Source: JABMRP01 sp964444795
GTDB taxonomy: Bacteria; Planctomycetota; Planctomycetia; Pirellulales; Thermoguttaceae
Assembly: GCA_964444795.1 (NCBI GenBank)
Contig: CAYUIQ010000039.1
Coordinates: 1-45,370 of the forward strand
DNA length: 45,370 nucleotides
Direction of reading: 5' to 3'
The position numbers were made by a program, and so were the translations under genes. This document shows positions 44,091-45,370 of the stretch, piece after piece; positions within the stretch are counted from its first letter, which is position 1; each line of letters begins with the position of its first letter. Below the pieces are notes generated by a model, which saw only the letters and a program-made list of their open reading frames with translations, was not told the origin of the DNA and did not search any database.

Positions 44091-44372
44091 GTCTATGATC
44101 CTGACGGAGAGAGTGCAGTATAGGGCCTCATCAACGGGGTATCGGACGGCGTGGGTTTGTCGGTTTAGCCAACTTTTCAGGATCCCCCGGTAAAGCGGAC
44201 TGGGTGGTATGGGGTGTATTTAACGATTAAATGCTCTACGGATTTCGCGAGAACAAGGCATCTCGTTTCTCCCGAGGCAGCGTTATTGGCGCGTTGCCTG
44301 TCCGCTTTCTCTGCAGGCTGCCAGCCCCACTGGTTTGACGGCGATTGCGGCATGTAGCGGGGATGCTTATAC
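44091..44372. other. Divergent intergenic region between DUF11 gene and folP
   Basis: These 282 bp should hold both promoters. Besides the inverted repeat at 44218-44232 and the candidate folP promoter, I see no gene or RNA I can name. Confidence 0.5.
44218..44232. promoter_or_regulatory. Perfect inverted repeat, possible operator
   Basis: ATTTAA, CGA, TTAAAT: a perfect 6-bp inverted repeat with a 3-bp spacer, AT-rich within GC-rich surroundings, placed between two divergent genes (about 130 bp from the DUF11 start). It may be a regulator site; no regulator gene is adjacent. Confidence 0.35.
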
Positions 44373-44373
44373 T
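44345..44373 (+). promoter_or_regulatory. Candidate folP promoter
   Basis: TTGCGG, 17 bp, TATACT. The -10 matches five of six positions, the -35 three of six. If real, transcription starts near 44380 and the TTG at 44373 cannot be the start codon of folP. Confidence 0.3.
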
Positions 44374-45287
44374 TGCGCAAACCGTTGCCCCGACCCATTG
44401 TTCGCTCGCTACTCGCCGTGCCGACTCAACCGCCCACCAGCCGCCGCACGTCCCACTGGCGCCTGCCCACCGGAACCCTCCGGTTTGGCAGACTGCCCCT
44501 GCTGATGGGGGTGGTAAATGTCACGCCGGACAGCTTCTCCGATGGCGGACAGTTCTTCGACCCCCAAGCGGCCATCGACCACGCCCTGCAAATGGCGGCC
44601 GACGGAGCCGATATTCTCGACATCGGCGGTCAGAGCACGCGCCCGGGTTCGGCGCCGGTCGATGCCGGCGAGGAGTTGCGGCGTGTCGTGCCGGTCGTTG
44701 CCGGTCTGTGCGAGCAAACGGACATCCCCATATCGATCGACACGTCCAAGGCGGTTGTTGCCCGAGAGGCGGTTGCCGCCGGTGCGCGGATCATCAACGA
44801 CGTAACGGCTCTGAGCGAAGATCCCGGGATGCTGCAAGTGGCGGTCGACACCGAAGCGGCCGTCTGTGCGATGCACATCCAAGGCACGCCCCGTTCGATG
44901 CAAGAGAAACCCCAGTACGACGACGTCACCGAAGATGTGCTCTCGTATCTTCGCGACCGGCGCGACGCGCTGGTCGCCGGCGGCATCTCGGCGGATCGCA
45001 TCGCTCTGGACCCGGGCATCGGGTTCGGCAAGACGGTCGACCACAATCTGCAACTGCTCTGCCAGATTGCCCGGTTCCACGAGTTGGGCTGTCCCGTGTT
45101 GGTGGGCCATTCGCGCAAGAGTTTCATCGGCAAGGTGCTCGCCGACGACAAGGCCGAGCGACTCTCGGGCACTATCGCCGTGACCCTGACACTAGCCCGC
45201 GCCGGCGTGCAGATCGTCCGCGTTCACGACGTCGCCCCGGTACGTCGCGCGCTGATGCTATTCGAGGCCTCCGGCGGCCTCTCCTAG
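44373..45287 (+). CDS. folP: Dihydropteroate synthase
   Basis: FolP condenses p-aminobenzoate with 6-hydroxymethyl-7,8-dihydropterin pyrophosphate in folate synthesis, in the cytoplasm. All family motifs are present: MGVVNVTPDSFSDGG (pterin/pyrophosphate loop), DIGGQSTRPG, SIDTSK, IINDVTAL, DPGIGFGKT and GHSRKSF, ending with the VHDVAPVRRAL segment. The 304-aa length is slightly above the usual size because of about 35 extra N-terminal residues. The start is uncertain: TTG 44373 is the longest, GTG 44418 gives a more typical length, and the candidate promoter favours the latter. No other folate gene is in view. Confidence 0.95.
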   Translation: MRKPLPRPIVRSLLAVPTQPPTSRRTSHWRLPTGTLRFGRLPLLMGVVNVTPDSFSDGGQFFDPQAAIDHALQMAADGADILDIGGQSTRPGSAPVDAGEELRRVVPVVAGLCEQTDIPISIDTSKAVVAREAVAAGARIINDVTALSEDPGMLQVAVDTEAAVCAMHIQGTPRSMQEKPQYDDVTEDVLSYLRDRRDALVAGGISADRIALDPGIGFGKTVDHNLQLLCQIARFHELGCPVLVGHSRKSFIGKVLADDKAERLSGTIAVTLTLARAGVQIVRVHDVAPVRRALMLFEASGGLS

Positions 45288-45370
45288 TTTAGCCCCGGCA
45301 CTCGTGCCCGGCGCGTCGTTGGGTGCCATGGGCGGCTTGCCTGCACTTGTCTTCCCGTGGCCCCCTTCAC

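Overview
The window is GC-rich bacterial DNA and looks like a planctomycete (Pirellulales-like) chromosome piece. The evidence is the protein repertoire: a secreted WD40 giant of about 2960 aa, a secreted PQQ-propeller protein, a DUF11 cell-surface-type protein, and a MoxR / DUF58 / BatA-like / DUF4175-like / prenyltransferase-repeat cluster of the kind typical of that phylum. Shine-Dalgarno sequences are inconsistent and several genes seem to use GTG or TTG. A run of exactly 100 N at 30636-30735 shows this is a scaffold with an unresolved repeat. I recognised no rRNA, tRNA, CRISPR array or insertion sequence.

Region 1 (73-12145) is accessory-like. It holds a pentapeptide-repeat protein (-), an SbcD-like nuclease overlapping an SbcC/YhaN-like membrane ATPase (+), a DUF433/DUF5615 antitoxin-toxin pair (-), a Tat-exported deacetylase-like protein (+), and the most interesting locus: a two-gene unit at 8560-12145. 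Its first gene fuses an XRE-type helix-turn-helix, a NACHT NTPase, HEAT-like repeats and a C-terminal minimal nucleotidyltransferase (MNT). Its second gene overlaps the first by 50 bp and encodes a HEPN protein. HEPN and MNT form a known toxin/antitoxin pair, so this looks like a HEPN-MNT module whose MNT subunit has been built into a STAND-type sensor. The unit has its own promoter (TTGACA-N16-TATCAT) overlapping an inverted repeat that could be the operator for the HTH domain.

Region 2 (12329-25662, +) is a likely two-gene operon for exported beta-propeller proteins. A 1467-aa PQQ-propeller protein is followed 41 bp later by a 2962-aa protein made almost wholly of WD40 blades. The WD40 gene is organised at two higher levels: three-blade units of about 378 bp in its first part and eight-blade units of about 990 bp in its second part.

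Region 3 (25708-41104, -) reads, in order of transcription: prenyltransferase-repeat protein, BatA-like VWA protein, a second VWA-like/GATase-like membrane protein, DUF4175-like membrane protein, a coiled-coil protein with a very long AGGEQ pentapeptide array, MoxR ATPase, DUF58 protein, and a discoidin-like lipoprotein. The BatA-like to AGGEQ genes overlap by 4 bp (ATGA) at each of three junctions, so they are surely one transcript. Imperfect 15-bp tandem repeats occur at three separate places in this cluster.

Region 4 has a DUF11-repeat secreted protein (41613-44090, -) divergent from folP, dihydropteroate synthase (44373-45287, +). The bases at the two ends of the window (1-72 and 45288-45370) hold nothing I can support.
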